Assembly: GCA_025766275.1 (NCBI GenBank)
Contig: JAFKAC010000012.1
Span: 124,001-188,000, forward strand
Reading direction: 5' to 3'
Length of the DNA stretch: 64,000 nt
DNA from: Lactarius indigo
Taxonomy: Eukaryota > Basidiomycota > Agaricomycetes > Russulales > Russulaceae
Of this stretch, positions 1 to 10,702 are shown in pieces (positions within the stretch are counted from its first letter, which is position 1; every line of letters begins with the position of its first letter). Under the pieces are notes generated by a model. That model was not told the DNA's origin, made no database searches, and saw nothing but the letters and a program-made list of their open reading frames with translations. Made by a program: the position numbers and the translations under genes.

Positions 1-274
1 ACTTGTCCTCTTGGTTCTCCACTCAGGTGCGCATTTCCTTGTACTTTCCCTTACCTTCTCCAATGTTAACTTGTCCTCTTGGTTCTCCACTCAGCGTGCC
101 TCTGCGTGATCACCTTGCCTTTGACCTTGTATAAAGGTCTCACGTGTGCATATTCTCCGCAGTGACTGTACGTTCGGCGCGTGACTTGTCTCCGCGTTAG
201 GCTTGGGTGTATACCAGTTCAGTTCACTTACCTTCACCTTGGTCTAGTTGTACGCGATAAGTCATACCGCTACA
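1..274 (+). repeat. 5' LTR of A, 3' portion only (R/U5)
   Basis: Matches 15102-15375 with a single difference seen by eye (GCGCG here, GCGCA there, a CpG transition). It ends ...CTACA before the primer-binding site. A 26-bp segment starting ACTTGTCCTC occurs twice (about 1 and 68), a short internal direct repeat of the R region. Confidence 0.95.
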
Positions 275-276
275 TT

Positions 277-286
277 AGGACAAGTT
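277..286 (+). promoter_or_regulatory. Primer-binding site of A, self-complementary to its own LTR
   Basis: AGGACAAGTT lies 2 nt after the LTR. It does not start with TGG as a tRNA-type site would. It is the exact complement of AACTTGTCCT, which lies at the predicted transcript start in the 3' LTR (15101-15110) and again at 15169-15178. This fits Tf1-type self-priming, in which the 5' end of the mRNA folds back as primer. Confidence 0.6.
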
Positions 287-790
287 CTTCTTTCACACGC
301 CCCTTCTCTTACCGGCGTTTTCCTTTTACCCTTCTAGGTGGTTGACGACCACAAGTCCCTTGTGTCACACACCTCACTCTTTGCCTGTGGACCTTCGTAC
401 GCAGAATCTGCGCTATCTTGGTACAACTCTATTGTCCGTAAAGTCGGCATAGATTGTGCTTGCCTATAGGCGTTCTATCTGGTCATCAGTAGAACGTTTG
501 GGTACTGCTTGCAGAACTGGTCACCACGCCAGATAAGCTGCAAGTGGAGGAGAAGCCTGCCAGGCCTAGCCTGCGACAGCTGTACGCGAAGTAAACAGAA
601 AAGTTTGAGAGCGCTTCGGTGTGAGAGGCAGCCAACAGGTCGAGGAGACTGCGGCAGACAGCCTTGTGTTCTTGCACAAATTTATTACCCCATTCCTGAG
701 TGTTCCGTTATCGCCGCAGCCTCGCGCAGTGTGAAACATCACTGTGTATTGGTCTTGCTTGATCGGACTCTCCAATCACCTTCGACTTAG
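287..790 (+). other. Leader of A, no supported gene
   Basis: No reading frame here has an ATG or recognisable protein. There is no ATG in any frame in the whole leader from 66 to 1619. Confidence 0.6.
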
Positions 791-1480
791 CGCTTCGCGG
801 TCGTCGTAACACGTCGTCATATATTACCACCTTCCCCATTTTTCAAACTGCCTCGCATATTTGCGAACGTTCGTCAGCGTCTTCGACGTATCTTCCAGAG
901 GAGACAGGAAACAGTCCTTCCCGTTCCAGCGCCCCCATCACCCCCACGTTCACATTTCACTCCAAATTTAGCCTCTGCTTCGGCATCGCTACACGTTCAG
1001 GGAGCAGATCGATCGTCCACCGATCCAATCCCTTCACCCCGTTTCGCATCTCCAACTCCGACAGCAGCTTCGGAGCATTCTTACCACTCGGCGCACTCCT
1101 CCTCCAACGAGACACTCGTTGACGACCCCCAAGCACCCCCTGTAGTTTATCAGCAAGAAATCTTTGCTGGTGAAGAAGTCCACTACAGGTTCTCTCTAGA
1201 AGGCGAACCACAGAACGACGCGGAAGCATACATCCGCGCCATCTTTTACAACAGAGATTTCCGTTTCGCCCTCTTAGAACTTCACGGAGCATTTGGCCTT
1301 GTTGCAGGCACTCCCTTCACCGTCCCTCAGCTGATCGCCTTTGCGGCAGCACTAGTTCCCGAACTTTCTCCTCCCCCATCCGTCCACTCCCACGATAGCT
1401 CCCAAAGGGAAACAGAGAGCAGCGCAAGCTCAAGCTCAGTATCCCACAGGAGTAACATCCAAGTACAGAACGATCCTCTC
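791..1480 (+). pseudogene. Gag-upstream reading frame of A lacking any AUG
   Basis: A 230-codon open frame with no ATG. Its first half is Ser/Pro-rich and disordered. From about 1150 it becomes globular-looking (...YQQEIFAGEEVHYRFSLEGE...), followed by a Ser-rich tail, ending at TAA 1481-1483. The gag frame opens at 1356 in another phase and continues through charged helical sequence (KEEKEWIKNFDNWDNFDEDE) into the annotated gag ATG at 1620. The two may once have been a single N-terminal Gag extension now split by an indel, or two proteins. Family unknown; it is probably translated from a non-AUG codon. Confidence 0.45.
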
Positions 1481-1619
1481 TAAAGAAGAAAAAGAGTGGA
1501 TCAAGAACTTCGATAACTGGGACAACTTCGACGAAGACGAACAGCTTCGCCTCATTGAAGATAGACGGGAGTCGATTAAAAAGTACAAGGAAAGAAAGAG
1601 ACAAGACGAATTAGATAAG

Positions 1620-2597
1620 ATGTCCGCCGCCGCCGCTGCTCCACCAACACCCACCGCTCCTGCTCCGCCCCCAACTCTTAACGACTGCTTGCGCCTTATA
1701 AGTGATTTAGGCCAAGTAGTCGGTATACTTACACAAAAGGTCACGGACCTGACCGCACAGGTTTCAGCAACCGCGGCCAAGCCCAGCACCAAACACAAGG
1801 AAGTAGTGGCCCGTCCCAAAGCCTGGGATGGGAAAGGCAACTCCACAGATGCCCGTCACTTCCTTGCAGCCTTCCATAATTGGGCAGGCTCACAGCAGGA
1901 CGCTATGAATACCTGGGACCCGGCCCAGGGCATGTACTTCCGGGCAGAAGACCGCTGGATTATGGCGGTTCTCAACCTTATGGAAGGGGAAGCCAAGTCA
2001 TGGGCTCTCCCCTATCTCGAACAACTTCAGTCAAACAACATTCCGTTCGGCAGCTCTTGGGACGAATTCGTCAAAGAGTTCAACTGACGGTTCTCGCCCC
2101 TCGACACTACTGAAACAGCGAGGGAGCAGCTGAAGAAGACAAAACAGGGCCGCGGATCGGTTGCAGAGTACCGATCCGTGTTCGAACAGTACTCTGGACA
2201 GACTGGATGGTCAAAAGCAGACCTCCGCACCTGCTTTTATGACGGTCTCTCGGACCGTGTAAAAGATGCTCTTGCCTTGACAGACAAGGCCCATGTCGAT
2301 TTCGACGACCTCAAGCAGGTCTCACAATCGCTGGATCAGCGACTGAGACAGAGGGACTCGGAAAAGAAGGGCGGTTCATCCAGCCAGTCAATCTTGCCTG
2401 CAGGCAAGCCGTCCGATCCAGACGCGATGCAAGTTGACGCATCACGTCAGCAGGGATCCGGCACAAGCAAGCCCGCATCCGGCGGAAAGACTCGGCAGGA
2501 TTATCAAAAACACATGCAAGGCAAGTGTTACAGGTGTGGTTCTAAGGACCACTCAAAGAAGGATGGAAACCATGAACGCGACGTGTGCCACCACTGT
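1620..2597 (+). pseudogene. gag: gag of A, N-terminal part (capsid and start of zinc knuckle)
   Basis: Begins at the first ATG of the transcript (1620); the same frame is open upstream to 1356. An Ala/Pro-rich start is followed by a short coiled coil and a Retrotrans_gag-like capsid (WDGKGNSTDARHFLAAFHNW, then WALPYLEQL). An in-frame TGA at 2085-2087 breaks it, after which the capsid continues (TETAREQLKKTKQG) to a knuckle-like Cys cluster (CYRCGSKDH) and then C-x2-C (CHHC) at 2586-2597. Element B is inserted immediately after the second Cys codon of that last knuckle. The sequence resumes at 10454. Confidence 0.88.
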
Positions 2598-3114
2598 TGT
2601 AACGCCGTCACGACGTTAGCTCGACTTGAGCTCGGTGGAGGCGGTAACAACTTAGCGGATGTCTTGAAGACACGAAGGTCCAAGCGTAGATAGTGGTGAA
2701 CACTCGAAGGTGCACCCTAAGGAGTCACAGTCTGGTACTTGCGAATGGAGGTGGACTCTTGCCTACTACCTGAGAAGGGAAACGAGATAAGGAAAGCGAG
2801 AAAGAGAAGAGGAAACAAGTGACGATTCAAGAAGACCAAGATGGCGTATCTTGGTCTTCACAAGGCAGTTTAAATACAAGTCGAGCAGGCTTTGAAGCGC
2901 TGCCATGAGTCACAGTAATGTAGCGTCCAACGTATCGCGTAAGTAGCTCAATCCTAGTACCACTACTACCAGTATTAGTGGCGTCTGTCATCAGTCAGCT
3001 ATCGTACCGTATCACCTATCGCACTACCGTATCACCGTGGTTAAGTCCGCAACTAATCTACCTTACCGCCGTAGTTGCAACCGGTACAGTAAGGGTACAA
3101 TTCGAAACGTAACA
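2598..3114 (-). repeat. 3' LTR of B
   Basis: 517 bp, TGTAACG...CGTAACA on the plus strand (TGTTACG...GTTACA in element sense), with TG/CA ends. One difference from 9932-10448. Confidence 0.97.
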
Positions 3115-3128
3115 TCACCTCCTCTTCT
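3115..3128 (-). other. Polypurine tract of B
   Basis: In element sense AGAAGAGGAGGTGA directly abuts the 3' LTR. It is the plus-strand DNA primer site, and similar tracts abut the 3' LTRs of A, C, E, F and I. Confidence 0.85.
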
Positions 3129-3145
3129 AGCGTGAGACCCCTGGC

Positions 3146-6100
3146 TCACCGAAAGTCACGGGCCGGCCAGTCGCGTTGTTCGTCGGCAATGCGCTCCAAT
3201 GCGGTGGCGCGCTCCAGGCGGTAGATGGCGTCGCGCCGGTCGTCCTGTGCACACTCGATCATGGCGCGGAGCTGGCTCACCCTCGCCCGAAGTCGATCCA
3301 GCTCGTAGCTGGCCGCGCGGAAACGCGTGACCTCCGCGGTGAGCGACTCGTCGTTGATACGATTGAGTGCGCGATCGGTAATCTTGTCGCTCTCGAAGAC
3401 AACGAGGTCCTCGTGCGGGTACGTGGGGCGGAGTGCGGCGGAGACGTGGGGTTCGGCGTAAAAGGGCTTACCGTAGACGTGTGGTGAGCCCGGTATAACC
3501 CCCAATATGAGGGGGTCCGCCCCTCCGATAATCTGGACATGCGACGCGTCCCGCTCTACTCCGTCTGGCCCGGTGATGGGGTATCGAATGTGATGGGGTC
3601 GTCGGTTCGCCCGGAACCCTTCAGGCGCAATGACATGCGCGGGGTCCTCGGCGGCGGTGAACGGACGGTGATCGGCGGCACCAGGCACGCGCACACATCC
3701 TCGATACATGGGGGACCCGTCGGTGTAGACGAGCCAGGGCGTGATGAGGGGATTATCAGGGTCGCGTTTCGTTCGAAGGAAGGTGTGTCTCGCCGGGTAA
3801 TAATCTTCGTCGTCATGGCCAGCCTCAGCTGCCGCCATCGCTGCCGTCGCTCGCGCATCTCCCTCAGTCGGGCCGCTGCTGAGTCCAGCTGCTCCCTCTG
3901 CCACTCCGCCACTACTCTCTTCCACCCCTCCAACTCGTACTCCATCAGCGCTTGAACGCTGGTCGTTGCTCGGGAAAACTCCGCGAACGCCGATGAGGTC
4001 GTCGCTTGGGGGGATAGCGGCGATGGGTTCGCGCTCTCCGCGATCGTTTCGGAAGACATGGACGACGGCTCGGTCGTCGTCGGGGGTGGTCGTTGGGTCT
4101 GGAAATCTGGTGACGACGTTGATCCACTCTTGTGCGGTGATGGGCCCCTCTGCTGGTGTAAGAGGTGTCCATGGCGTGAGCTGAGTGTTCGGTACTTCGG
4201 TGTCGTCGTCCTCAGCCAAGAGGGCGCGGGCGTCCTCTGCGAGGGAGTCGAGGAGCTGCGCTTGTGTGACATGTCGTAGTGGGGAAGTAGGCATAAGAGT
4301 GGTAGCAGAGCGAAGGAAGAGGGGATGACTGTCCTCTGTTCGAGCGACCCCCACTTTATCTCTTTTACCGTGGGTTTGCGCTTCCTGATACAGGCGGAGT
4401 GCTTCCGGCGCAAAGACGTCATCCTTGTTGACCCACTGATTCTCCGAGTCTGGGTACCCCTTCCATTTGACCAGATATTGAAGGCGTCTTCCCCTGCCGA
4501 AGTGCCGAGAGTCGAGAATGGCCTCGACCTCGTACTCCTCTTCCCCATCTATCAATTCTGGTGGGGGTCGTGTGAAGTTTTCCCCGTGCAGGGGAGTTTG
4601 CTTGTACGGTGTGAGAAGATCGATGTGAAACACTGGGTGGATGCTCCACTGCGTGGGAAGTTCCAATCGATAATTGTAAGGGGACATCACCTGTACCACC
4701 CGAAAGGGTCCGTGGCGTCGCGCCGCTAATTTCGCCGTAGGCTGATTGGTTCGAAGATGTTTGCCCTCAAGCCACACAAGGTCGTTGATGCTGAACTTGG
4801 GCGTATCTTTGTTTCGCACCCATGACTCCTGCGCCTTCTTTATAAGGCGTTGGGCGTTGTCTCTAGCTTCTTTTAGTTGTGTCAGTCGCGTTGTTGCAAG
4901 GGGAACGGGAGATGGCTTATCCGTCCAATCCGCTTGCGGATTATACCCCATCAGAAGTTGGAACGGCGACTCTTTGGTGTGTTCGTGTGGCCAATTGTTG
5001 TGCGCGAATTCAGCGATTGGGAGGTAGGCTTCCCAGTTGTTTTGTCGTTCATTCACCCAGAATCGAAGGTACTGTTCCAGCCACTGATTGGTTCGTTCGG
5101 ATTGCCCATCAGTGCGCGGATGATACGCCGTTGATATGTTCTGTTGAATCCCCAGAATACGGCATACTTCTTTGGTAAATTTGGACGTAAAACGGGGGTC
5201 GCGGTCGCTTATTATTTTGCGCGGCAGCCCGAAGCGTTTGAACACTTGGGCGATGTATAGAGCCGCCGTTTCCTCCGCGGTGATCTCTTCCCGGCATGGG
5301 ATGAAGATGGAGGCTTTGCTGCAGTCGTGGTCTGTGACAGTTAGTATACTGTTGTACCCCTTGGAAATGGGGAGTTTGGTGATGAAGTCTACCGCCACCG
5401 TGTGGAACGACATGGCCTCTAGTATTGGCGTGATGGGGTGCAGCGCGGCTCGTATGGGCCTCGTGTTGACTTTGTTTCTTTGGCATTCTGCGCAGCCTTG
5501 CACGTACTCATATACGTCCTTTCGGAGTTGCAGCCACCAGTAGTGTCTCTCCAGGATGCGTTGTGTTTTCGCAATTCCCGGGTGGCCATGTATCGGTAAG
5601 TCGTGATGGTCGTGTATTAGTACACGTTGAGTCGACGCTGGCCCTGTGATTACGAACCTGCCGTCCTTGTACCATTCCCCTTGTATTTTCTTGAGGTGAT
5701 AAGGGTCGACCCATAACTTGATCACCTCCTCGTCTTGTTGATGGCGTGGTTGTAGTAGGTTTGGGTTTGCGATGAAGGTGCGCGCTGCGTTAAGGGTTCG
5801 TACAAAGACTTCGGGGGGTAAGACCACTACTTCGCTGTTGTCTTCGACCCCTTGGTTGTAATCCGGTCATCTCGACAGCGCGTCTGCCCGTCCGTTGTTC
5901 TTTCCCTTAATGTGATGAATTTCGAAGTCGTATTCAGAGAGTTCGAGTACTTCCCTGGCGACTCGTCTGCTGATCTTCTGCGGTGATTTCCAGTATTGTA
6001 GGTTTAGGTGGTCCAAGTAGATTTTGATCTTGTGGGGGGCACCTGCGAGGAGTGGTCGCCAGTTTCGTAGGGCCTTGACTATTGCGAGCAGCTCTAGGTC

Positions 6101-7902
6101 ATAAATGTCGTAGTTTCTTTCGGCTTCAGAAAGCGTTGCCGAGTAGTAACCTATAGGATGTCGCTTGCCGTCAGATTTCTTTTGTAGTAATACGGCTCCC
6201 ACCGCGTAGCCCGAAGCGTCTACTTCCAACTCGAACGGATCTTGAAGGACGGGGTGTGCTAGCACCGGTTCCTCCGTTACGAGGCGTTTTAGGGTGTTGA
6301 ATGCCTTCTCTTCTTCTTCGGTCCATCGCCATTCCTCGTCCTTCCGTGTTAGTTTAGTGAGCGGCTTGGCGTGAGTTGCGAAACCGCGGATAAAGAGTCT
6401 GTAAAAGTTACAGAAGCCAAGGAAAGAACGGACGTCTTTGACTTTTGTTGGTGTTGGCCAGTCCTTGATGCCTTGAACTTTTACAGGGTCCATTCGGGTC
6501 ACCCCCCTCTCAAGGATTACCCCCAGGTAATCCATCCGCGGTTGATGGAACAGGCACTTCTCGAGTTTGAAGTAGAGATCGTGTTCTTCCGCCACGCGCA
6601 AGACATCGCGGACGGCGGCTACATGGGCCGTTAGATCGTGATCAAGGTGAGTAGCGATACCAATGTCGTCCATGTAGACACGTATAGTAGTGCCCAGCCA
6701 TTCATGCTTTGCTATCGTGTCGCGATAAATGTGGTTCATCATGGCTTGGAAGGTGGCGGGGGAGTTGGTGAGACCGAAGAACATGACCGTGGGTTCGAAG
6801 AGACCGAATTTAGTTTTGAACGCGGCCTTCTCCTGGTCGCCGTCGCGAATCCGTATGTTATTGTAACCCCATCAGATGTCGAGTTTCGTGTAGATGTGGG
6901 CATTGCTGAGGTCAAGGATGAGGTCCTGTATGAGCGGTAACGGGTATTGATTGCGAATAGTGTGGGAGTTGATGACCCGGTAGTCCTGTACCGGGCGTAG
7001 TTTTCCGTCCTTCTTTTTAATGAAGAAAAAGGAGGATGCGTACGGGGAGATCGAAGGGCGCAAGTACCCCTGTCATAGTTTCTCCTCCAGAAACTCTTTG
7101 AGTTCGCCCTCTTCTTTCTGGGTCATGGGATAGATTTTACAGTCGATGGCGGCCGGCGCAGAGGGTTTGAAGTCAATTGCATGATCCCACGGCCTTGCCG
7201 GGGGAAAGCGGTGCGAGGCTTGCTCGTTAAAAAGTTTGCTGAACATTGCGTATTCTTTGGGGAGCTCGGCTGCCGTTTGTTGTTGTTTCGCTTGTATGGC
7301 CAACTCCGTCAAGGTGGTGGCTCTTGCGAACGTCTCTTCTTCTAGTTCTCGCATAATGTCTTCCTTTTCGGCCATAATGAGGGCTCGAACGGTGGTTGTT
7401 GAAAGCAGCGCTGTGGTAGTTGCCAGTATTACCGGCTGCATGTCGGGGTGTATGGTGGCAGTAGCCCAACTGATGGTGGGCTCGAATGCGCTCAGCCATG
7501 GATAGCCTAGTACCATATCTTCGCTTCCAAGGTCGGTAATTAGGAAGGTCATTGGTTTTATCTGTCCTCGTGTTTTCACTTCTAGGTTAACATAATGAGT
7601 GATTAACCCAGCTTTGTTTTCCGTGTTGTCTATATTCCATATTTTGCGAGGCGTGTCTAGTAGTTGTATTTGGATGTCGGCCCGTTTCGCCAGACTTGGT
7701 CGGATAAAGTTGTCGGTTGCGCCGGAGTCGACTAGCGCGTTGGTTTCAGTCGTTTGGTAATTTGTACGGACAGTTACTGGAATTCGCATAGATCGGTAGC
7801 GCGTTGTCACAATTACAGAATTACATTGAAGAGCCCTCACCCAGACTGACGGGTTCAGGCGTCCCGAAAACCCTCTTTTCCCCATAGATCTTGAAGTATC
7901 AG
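3146..7902 (-). pseudogene. pol: pol of B (PR-RT-RH-IN-chromodomain plus C-terminal extension), broken by stops
   Basis: Entered from gag by -1 frameshift near 7866-7883. Domains in order: aspartic protease (DSGATDNFI, about 7735), reverse transcriptase (YMDDIG near 6680), RNase H (LEVDASGYAVG near 6220), integrase HHCC finger and DDE core (DRDPRFTSKF, then DGQSERTNQWLEQ), GPY/F module, chromodomain (EEEYEVEAILDSRHFG...LVKWKGYPDSENQW, about 4390-4540). After this comes a further ~415 residues of unknown function ending in a coiled coil. In-frame TGA at 7073-7075, 6872-6874 and 5867-5869 disable it; the last two are CGA in intact relatives. Chromodomains direct integration to heterochromatin in this class. 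Confidence 0.95.
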
Positions 7903-9912
7903 ATCTTTTACTTCATCCGTACTGTTAGCCACCTGTGTGAGCCACTCTTTGGCCTGTTCTCCTGCTGTTTTTGCAGCGTTGATTTGGGGTGCAGGCGTCA
8001 CGCTCGGCGCTGGCGACATGTACCCGGGTAGTGACGACGCATACTGTGATGGCGCGTATTGCGAGACGGGTCCTTGAGGGTATCCCGTGGTCTCGGTCAT
8101 GCGACTGCTAGACGGGGCAGCCGGCCACTGTTGCTGCGTGCGCGGATATGGACAATTTCGTGAGAGGTGGCCAGGGGCGTGACAGTTATAGCAAAGGACG
8201 TTCCTTAAGTCCCTCCTAGATCCCCCTCTTCCTCGTCCTCGAGCTCCCGGTCCTCCTCGTGGTGGGAATGGTGGCGTAGGCCAGTCGCGGTGCGGCAGTT
8301 TGTTGAAGTCGATATCTTCGGACCCCGCGAGTCTCACCTTGGCGCGATCGGCCGAGGTGTCCATCGCCCATGGGTTAGTTTGTGGTAGGTTTTGCGGGAG
8401 CGTCCATCCCGCGTTGCCGCCTTGCTTCTTTGGTTGTGTCGTCGTATTCTTGTACTCATTGAGTCGCGCCTTGAGGTGTATGTAATTCTTTTGCCGCTTG
8501 AGGACGGCCCTCTTCCAGTCGTCGAACGTGGTGGGGTCGTCGAACTGGAACGCGTTCTTGAACAGTTCCTTGGGCAATCCCAACGTAAAGAGGTCGATGG
8601 TTTGGGGTTCGTTGAGGCGATAGTGAGCCTTCCGCGCAAGCTGTTCAAAATCATTGACGTACTTGTCAATGTCCTCTCCCGTCATCTTAAAGCCCTTTCG
8701 TAGTATGGCTTGGGCTTGTTCTCGTTCTAGTGTGTTTTCGAATCTTTGGCTGAATCCATCGGCCACGGCGTCCCATAGGTCGTGGGTGTAGGGGCTGATC
8801 CCTCGTTGTATTTGCCTGTTGAGCCAGTTCAGGAAGGACAGGACCCATTCGCTGACTGCTCCGCCTTTGATGTAGGAAAGAAATAGAAGACATCTTCTGT
8901 AGTCGTTGCGCATGATAGGGGCCTCTAGATTCATGCCCCAGTACACATGCCACTGTGTTAGAAACTGGTCCACTTTGAGTCTGTCTCCGTCAAAGATGGA
9001 AGGTGGCTCGCCGGTTAACTTCTCGTTGTGGTGTCCTCCTCCTCCGGCATCTCCGCCACCTCCCCCTCCACCACCGCCTCCTCCACCTCCTGGTGGTCCT
9101 GTGGGTGGCATTCTTGGTGGTTCAGTTCTTCGTAGGTCAAACGGGATGCCTCCTCCCGGTGGTGGTGGCGGGTCTCCTCCCGGCCCTCCTATCCCCGGTG
9201 GGAGGTCTAGTGCGGGTTGTCGTCCGGACGGGGGATCTCCTCGATCCGACCCTATCGCCCGGAAAATGGCTACGTCGTCTGCGGTCATTCGTACGCCGGT
9301 GTCGGGGTTAATGGGCATGAGGATTTCTCGTGCCTCTGCCTGTATTGCGCGCGCTTCTTCAATAGCAACTTCTTCCATTGCTCGCGTTATTGTTGCCATA
9401 ATGGCTGGCGATCAGATGTGAATTGGCTCTGGTTCTGTAATGTGTGCGGACTCAGCTCGTTCGATGAGGAGATCTTGTATTGCTCCTCCGCTAGTCTCTG
9501 TTTGATTTGGTTCTCGTCCTTCACTTTCATCTTGGCTCTGTTCTTCTTCTTCGGATACTACTTCTCCGGTAGAGTGTTCTCGTATTTGTCCGTCGATGGG
9601 ACCCCAGTCTGCTCGGCTATTGAGTTCTCGGGCGTCGATGTCGCACTGGTATCTAGGTCCTGCTGGTCGTATGACGTCCCAATGGGATTCTATGGGGTTC
9701 CACGTAACTTCTGTCCAACACAAGTGGTCGAAGTTGAACTCAACTGGTCGGAACCTGCTAGGTCCGTTGAATTCCACGAAATATCCGGTTTCTTCTTGTC
9801 TTTCCCTCCAACTGGCAGCTTGTAGAAAGCGCGTGGGGACGTTGCGTTCTCCTCTTCTTGGGAGCGAATAGGGACGGAAACTCGTCCACTGGTCTCTTGT
9901 TGTTACGGCCAC
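7855..9912 (-). pseudogene. gag: gag of B, broken by one stop
   Basis: The frame starts at a GTG (9912) in near-ideal context (CCACCGTGG), 20 nt from the LTR; it has no in-frame ATG until 9399. The N-terminal ~165 residues form a conserved domain (ETGYFVEFNGP, FRPVEFNFDHLCW). Then come an acidic linker, TGA 9412-9414 (CGA in F and C), a Gly/Pro-rich stretch, the capsid (QFLTQWHVYWGMNL...) and one CCHC knuckle (CYNCHAPGHLSRNC). It ends ...LWGKEGFRDA. Gag forms the particle and binds the RNA. Confidence 0.93.
7866..7883 (-). promoter_or_regulatory. gag-pol -1 frameshift region of B, tandem slippery heptamers
   Basis: In gag phase the sense strand reads TGG GGA AAA GAG GGT TTT, giving G GGA AAA and G GGT TTT, both fitting X XXY YYZ. 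Pol is open in the -1 frame across both sites. The 18 nt are identical in C, E and F. Confidence 0.7.
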
Positions 9913-9918
9913 GGTGGT

Positions 9919-9929
9919 ATCTTGGTCTT
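9919..9929 (-). promoter_or_regulatory. Primer-binding site of B
   Basis: AAGACCAAGAT in element sense, 2 nt from the 5' LTR. It complements ATCTTGGTCTT at the predicted transcript start in the LTR (10176-10166). Confidence 0.65.
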
Positions 9930-9931
9930 AA

Positions 9932-10448
9932 TGTAACGCCGTCACGACGTTAGCTCGACTTGAGCTCGGTGGAGGCGGTAACAACTTAGCAGATGTCTTG
10001 AAGACACGAAGGTCCAAGCGTAGATAGTGGTGAACACTCGAAGGTGCACCCTAAGGAGTCACAGTCTGGTACTTGCGAATGGAGGTGGACTCTTGCCTAC
10101 TACCTGAGAAGGGAAACGAGATAAGGAAAGCGAGAAAGAGAAGAGGAAACAAGTGACGATTCAAGAAGACCAAGATGGCGTATCTTGGTCTTCACAAGGC
10201 AGTTTAAATACAAGTCGAGCAGGCTTTGAAGCGCTGCCATGAGTCACAGTAATGTAGCGTCCAACGTATCGCGTAAGTAGCTCAATCCTAGTACCACTAC
10301 TACCAGTATTAGTGGCGTCTGTCATCAGTCAGCTATCGTACCGTATCACCTATCGCACTACCGTATCACCGTGGTTAAGTCCGCAACTAATCTACCTTAC
10401 CGCCGTAGTTGCAACCGGTACAGTAAGGGTACAATTCGAAACGTAACA
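9932..10448 (-). repeat. 5' LTR of B with promoter
   Basis: 517 bp. In sense, TATTTAAA (10210-10203) is followed 34 nt on by the start of ATCTTGGTCTT (10176-10166). The LTR holds an 11-bp inverted repeat (10166-10176 and 10182-10192, 5-nt loop). The leader from 10176 to the GTG start of gag has no ATG. Confidence 0.93.
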
Positions 10449-10453
10449 ACTGT

Positions 10454-10702
10454 CAAAAGGTCGGACATAGGGCACCCGTCTGCATGCTCAAATTCATGGG
10501 GAAACCCGCCAAAGCGAAAGCGGCGGCCAGTAGTGAGGAGACCCCCTCCCAACCCTCTTCCAGTCAGTCGGCGGCTTCCACCGCCCAATCAAGTACTTCC
10601 GCACCGCCCAAAGCCAATACGTCCCAGGCAGACGTGGCAAAGTTATTGGCGGCACTCACTGCCCAACAAGAGCAAATCAATGCCCTTAAAGCGGCTTTTT
10701 AG
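10454..10702 (+). pseudogene. gag: gag of A, C-terminal part after element B
   Basis: Joins 2597 in frame once B and one TSD copy are removed. The join rebuilds a C-x2-C-x4-H-x4-C knuckle: its last residues (QKVG, H, RAPV, C) are here. Then come a basic segment, a Ser/Ala/Gln-rich linker and a short C-terminal helix (AKLLAALTAQQEQINALKAAF). It stops at TAG 10700-10702, immediately after TTT TT. Confidence 0.9.

Larger units (their letters stand above)
2598..10448 (-). mobile_element. LTR retrotransposon B (chromovirus, B/C/E/F/I family), defective
   Basis: 7851 bp on the minus strand with 517-bp LTRs and TSD ACTGT (2593-2597 and 10449-10453). gag and pol are recognisable over their full length but carry four in-frame stops: TGA at 9412 (gag) and at 7073, 6872 and 5867 (pol). 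At three of them the intact relatives have CGA. The LTR pair differs at one base seen by eye (GCGG versus GCAG), so insertion is recent although the coding region is badly decayed. Confidence 0.97.

Noticed and set aside
509..790. Frame in the A leader
   Set aside because: Starts without ATG, has no protein-like character and is not in phase with the following coding frames.
3146..4390. Env-like third gene at the end of B-family pol
   Set aside because: It is in frame with pol, has no signal peptide, membrane helix or fusion-like segment, and ends in a coiled coil.
8906..9421. Pro-rich plus-strand frame
   Set aside because: Antisense shadow of the Gly-rich run in B gag; the same occurs opposite C, E and F gag.
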